From Pseudodesulfovibrio sediminis (lineage in GTDB: Bacteria > Desulfobacterota > Desulfovibrionia > Desulfovibrionales > Desulfovibrionaceae): a stretch of 64,000 nucleotides of DNA. The notes under the pieces were generated by a model, which saw only the letters and a list, made by a program, of their open reading frames with translations, did no database searches and was not told the DNA's origin. The translations under genes were made by a program, and so were the position numbers. Shown piece by piece: positions 60,884 to 64,000 of this stretch. The stretch lies in the NCBI RefSeq assembly GCF_020886695.1, contig NZ_AP024485.1:691001-755000 (forward strand), read 5' to 3'. Numbering within the stretch: the stretch's first letter is position 1; each line of letters begins with the position of its first letter.

Positions 60884-61727
60884 CCGCTTGTTCAAACGCT
60901 TTGTCATCGGAGGGACCGTCGGATGGATCATGCTGTTCGGCATTATCCCGACCCTCATGCTCACGGGCGCCAGCTTTCTTCAACGCGATCCTTCCGAGCT
61001 GATCAGGCCGGTCTTCAGCCTGGAAAGTTACGTTCGGCTTTTCGCTCCCGCCCTTGGCTCCATGATCTTCAAATCCCTTTTGATGGCGGCCATGGCCACT
61101 GTCTTGTGCCTGTTCATCGGCTATCCGTTTGCCTACATCGTTGCCCGCGCACAAAAACAGCGCGCCCGGTGGATGCTCCTGCTGGTCATGATCCCGTTCT
61201 GGACCAACACCCTTATCCGCACCTATGCCCTGATTGCCGTACTGAAAGCTGACGGCTTCCTGAATACGACACTCATGTTTTTCGGACTGATCAAGGCTCC
61301 CCTGGAAATCATGTACACGCAGACGGCCGTCTTTCTCGGACTCATATACACCCTGCTGCCGTTCATGATCCTTCCCCTGTACGCGGCCATAGAGAAACTC
61401 GACAACAGGATGCTGGAAGCCTCGCGCGATCTTGGGGCGAGCAGGAGCAAAACCTTCAGAAAAATCACCATTCCGCTGACCATGCCCGGCATTGTCTCCG
61501 GCTGCATGCTTGTGTTCCTGCCAGCACTCGGCATGTTCTACATCCCGGACATTCTAGGCGGAGCGCGGACCATGCTGCTGGGCAACTATATCCGCGATCA
61601 ATTCCTAACATCACGGGATATCCCCATGGGCGCTGCCGCCAGCATTGCCATGACCATGATCATGGGACTCATGCTTGTCATCTACTACAGAAGCGTCCGT
61701 CATGCGGGAAGGAAGGTCAGACAATGA
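60873..61727 (+). CDS. potB: Spermidine/putrescine ABC transporter permease PotB
   Basis: 284 residues from ATG 60873, which lies inside the end of potA and follows GGGAGG; a longer frame within potA is rejected. About six spans and the EAA loop (EASRDLGASRSKTFRKITIPLTMPGI) are present. It overlaps potC by four bases. Confidence 0.94.
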   Translation: MKDNRLFKRFVIGGTVGWIMLFGIIPTLMLTGASFLQRDPSELIRPVFSLESYVRLFAPALGSMIFKSLLMAAMATVLCLFIGYPFAYIVARAQKQRARWMLLLVMIPFWTNTLIRTYALIAVLKADGFLNTTLMFFGLIKAPLEIMYTQTAVFLGLIYTLLPFMILPLYAAIEKLDNRMLEASRDLGASRSKTFRKITIPLTMPGIVSGCMLVFLPALGMFYIPDILGGARTMLLGNYIRDQFLTSRDIPMGAAASIAMTMIMGLMLVIYYRSVRHAGRKVRQ

Positions 61728-62491
61728 GACAGCTCATCAAGACGACTTACGCAGGCCTGGTTTACCTGTTCCTCTATCTGCCGCTCGTGGTCATGGCGGT
61801 CTACTCGTTCAACGCCTCGAAATACTCCCTGTCATGGAAAGGCTTCACCCTCAAATGGTACGGCAAACTCCTGACGAATACGACACTGATTGATGCTGCG
61901 ATCCGGTCACTGACCATTGCCGTAATCTCGGCGACCATCGCCTGCATACTCGGCACGCTGGTGGCTTTCATGCTCCACCAGTATCGATTTCAGGGACGCA
62001 GAGCCATCTTTGGAAGTCTCTTCATCATGATGATGTCGCCGGACATCGTCATAGGCATTTCATTGCTGGTCCTCTTCCTCGCCACAGGCCTCACTCTGGG
62101 CTTCTGGACGCTGTTGATGGGGCACGTCACGCTCTGCGTGCCGTTCGTTGCCGCCACGGTGTATTCACGCTTCAAAGGATTTGACACGCACGTTATCGAA
62201 GCGGCCAAAGATCTGGGTGCAAGCGAATATCAGGTCTTTCATCAAATTGTTCTCCCCATGGCCATGCCGGGCCTCATCGCCGGCTGGCTGCTCAGTTTCA
62301 CCCTGTCTCTTGATGATGTCATCATCAGTTTCTTCACGACAGGCCCGACCTATGAAGTCCTGCCTCTGCGAATCTATTCCATGGTTCGCCTTGGCATCAA
62401 ACCCGACGTCAACGCGCTCAGCGTGGTCATGATCGTCATAACTGTAGCTGCCGTGCTCCTGTCTCGGCGATTGATAAAGGACAAGAAATGA
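61724..62491 (+). CDS. potC: Spermidine/putrescine ABC transporter permease PotC
   Basis: 255 residues with six spans and the EAA loop (EAAKDLGASEYQVFHQIVLPMAMPGL). Its ends overlap potB and potD by ATGA, so the three are translationally coupled. Confidence 0.95.
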   Translation: MRQLIKTTYAGLVYLFLYLPLVVMAVYSFNASKYSLSWKGFTLKWYGKLLTNTTLIDAAIRSLTIAVISATIACILGTLVAFMLHQYRFQGRRAIFGSLFIMMMSPDIVIGISLLVLFLATGLTLGFWTLLMGHVTLCVPFVAATVYSRFKGFDTHVIEAAKDLGASEYQVFHQIVLPMAMPGLIAGWLLSFTLSLDDVIISFFTTGPTYEVLPLRIYSMVRLGIKPDVNALSVVMIVITVAAVLLSRRLIKDKK

Positions 62492-63519
62492 AAAAAACAC
62501 TCCTTGCCATAGCCCTGGTCATACTACTCGCTACTCCGGCCCTAGCCGGGAGTGGAGAACTATTCCTCTACATCTGGTCCGAATACATCCCGGACGAAGT
62601 GGTAGAGAACTTTACCAGGGAGACCGGCATCAAGGTCCACCTCTCCACATACGACAGCAATGAAGCCATGTACGCCAAGATCAAACTGGCCGGAAAGGGG
62701 TATGACCTGATCGTCCCCTCCTCCGACTACGTCGGCCTCATGAAAAACGAGAACCTGTTGTTGCCCCTGGACAAGGCAAAGCTCTCCAACTTTGCGAACC
62801 TTGCTCCCCAATTCATTAATCAACCCTTTGATCCCGAAAACACTTACTCATTGCCGTACATGTGGGGCTCCACATCCATCGCAGTGAACACAGGCACGCT
62901 CGGCACGACCGCCGTCAACAACATCGCAGACCTTTGGAAACCGGAAATGGACGGTAGACTCCTGCTCCCCAATGACCCGCGTGAAGCCTTTTCCCTGGCC
63001 CTTAAACTACTGGGGTACTCTCTCAATGAAACTGATCCCGCGCATCTTGAAGAGGCCTATCTGAAACTGAAGGAATTGATGCCGCGGGTACGCGTCTTTG
63101 ATTCGGACTCCCCCAAACAGGCATTGCTGTCCGGTGAAGTTTCGGTCGGTGTGGTCTGGAACGGTGAAGCATACATTGCCAACGAGGAAAACCCCGACAT
63201 CCAGTATGTATACCCACCCGAAGGCTTCAGCCTGTGGATGGACTCCCTGTGCATCCCCAAGGGGGCCCACAACATCGAAGAAGCACACACCTTCCTGAAT
63301 TATCTGCTTCGCCCGGATGTGGCAGCCATCATCAGCTCAGAGATGGGGTACTCCACGCCCAACGCCAAGGCCCTGGAGCTGATCCCCGAGGACGTACGCG
63401 CAAACCCGATTGTCTACCCTGCTGACGCAGACATACAACGCGGAGAATTCCAGAACTATCTGGGTGATGCCACGAAGCTATACGATGAGTATTGGGTCAA
63501 ACTGAAGACTGACAACTAA
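62488..63519 (+). CDS. potD: Spermidine/putrescine-binding periplasmic protein PotD
   Basis: 343 residues with a signal peptide (LLAIALVILLATPALAG). The mature N-terminus LFLYIWSEYIPDEVVENFTRETGIKV is typical of PotD, as are YDLIVPSSDYV and the aromatic residues that would line the polyamine pocket. It ends the potABCD operon and is followed by a strong terminator. Confidence 0.95.
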   Translation: MKKTLLAIALVILLATPALAGSGELFLYIWSEYIPDEVVENFTRETGIKVHLSTYDSNEAMYAKIKLAGKGYDLIVPSSDYVGLMKNENLLLPLDKAKLSNFANLAPQFINQPFDPENTYSLPYMWGSTSIAVNTGTLGTTAVNNIADLWKPEMDGRLLLPNDPREAFSLALKLLGYSLNETDPAHLEEAYLKLKELMPRVRVFDSDSPKQALLSGEVSVGVVWNGEAYIANEENPDIQYVYPPEGFSLWMDSLCIPKGAHNIEEAHTFLNYLLRPDVAAIISSEMGYSTPNAKALELIPEDVRANPIVYPADADIQRGEFQNYLGDATKLYDEYWVKLKTDN

Positions 63520-63563
63520 AGAGCGTTGATGCGCAGTACCGTTCTCAGACATCATAGACAACA

Positions 63564-63597
63564 AGGCCCACAGTGATACTCACTGTGGGCCTCTTTT
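63564..63597 (+). terminator. Terminator after potD
   Basis: A perfect 13-bp stem (AGGCCCACAGTGA with its complement) around a TAC loop is followed by CTTTT. Confidence 0.9.
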
Positions 63598-63656
63598 CAT
63601 GCGAAAGATGAAGCAAATTGCACTTTAATCCGACACCTTAGAAAGTTGGAAACGAT

Positions 63657-64000
63657 CTACTCGTCATTTGCCTTGCAGCGAGGATACTTGAACAAAAACT
63701 CGGCAGCCTTTTCCATTTCAGCCCGACACTGCGGACGCATGGCTTCCAGACGTTGCTTGTTCAAGGATTCTCTGGCCTCTCGCTGTTGCTGTTTTTTTTC
63801 CATGACAGCACGCCTACCCAGCGTCTTGTTCCAGAGACTACGCAATTCTCGTTTAACTCGATACACAAGAGTCTTGCGCCCCTTCTGCTGCCGATAATGC
63901 AAGCCGTTGATCATGAAGGCCATACGGGCGTAGGTCTCGGCTTCTTCAACAGACAGAGCTTCGTATTTCAACAGGAGCTTGGCAGCTTGTTTGACAAACA
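63657..64000 (-). CDS. Basic helical protein of unknown function, 5'-truncated by window edge
   Basis: The frame stays open to the right edge of the window, so the start lies outside; about 114 residues are visible. It is rich in Arg, Lys and Gln (GRRAVMEKKQQQREARESLNKQRLEAMRPQCRAEME), strongly helical, and ends KYPRCKANDE. No family is recognised. Confidence 0.6.
   Translation of the reverse strand, partial: FVKQAAKLLLKYEALSVEEAETYARMAFMINGLHYRQQKGRKTLVYRVKRELRSLWNKTLGRRAVMEKKQQQREARESLNKQRLEAMRPQCRAEMEKAAEFLFKYPRCKANDE

Overview
The window looks like chromosomal DNA of a sulfate-reducing bacterium of the Desulfovibrio/Pseudodesulfovibrio type. This is inferred from gene content and order: a tungsten aldehyde oxidoreductase with tungstate uptake genes, the psd-pssA-leuA-leuC-leuD-leuB string, a GltD-like flavoprotein, a stand-alone VgrG3-like domain protein and several sigma-54 regulators. 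There is no insertion sequence, intact prophage or CRISPR array. Both edges cut a gene.

Region 1 (1-9.6 kb). After a truncated GltD-like flavoprotein and a tRNA-Val comes a tungsten module: aldehyde:ferredoxin oxidoreductase, a MoaD-type sulfur carrier, a ThiF/MoeB-type activating enzyme, a ModE-like DNA-binding protein without an oxyanion domain, the tungstate importer TupABC, and a MobB-like protein with an added four-cysteine motif. A divergent gene upstream of the oxidoreductase encodes a protein with a MoaD-like stretch. The same dyad, ATTATG-N10-C(A/T)TAAT, lies before the oxidoreductase and before the modE-like gene, which suggests one regulon. trmL follows.

Region 2 (9.7-29.1 kb) is mainly housekeeping: rfbB-rfbD, a large SulP-STAS-cNMP fusion with zinc ribbons, a glycosyltransferase, an aminotransferase, asd, metF, mutT, an ABC-F ATPase, and psd-pssA-leuACDB with a structured leader before leuA.

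Region 3 (29.1-46.4 kb) has a tRNA cluster (three identical tRNA-Gly and one tRNA-Cys), dksA, an NFACT/RqcH-like protein, a VgrG3-like domain protein, mutY with an intact Nudix box, gpmA, an 885-residue TPR membrane protein with a CCHC zinc knuckle, glycosyltransferases, an MltB-like transglycosylase, a TolC-like protein, a MogA-like protein, a DUF1614 protein and rfbA.

Region 4 (46.4-51.2 kb) has a PilZ protein, an RdgC-like protein with a companion, an SGNH hydrolase, a YcaO protein and tRNA-Leu.

Region 5 (51.2-63.6 kb) is the most interesting. A ZraP/ZraS/ZraR-like stress system has a near-consensus sigma-54 promoter before the periplasmic chaperone gene, and the kinase sensor loop carries a Met/Gly/Arg-rich run like the one in the chaperone. 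Next is an orphan NtrC-type activator with a degenerate receiver domain, then a second sigma-54 promoter preceded by two 13-bp dyads. That promoter should drive a compact operon of small probably OB-fold paralogs, a GNAT acetyltransferase and a SET-domain methyltransferase. A decayed trace of a retropepsin-like zinc protease follows, and then a complete polyamine importer (potABCD). This segment is the best candidate for an undescribed system.
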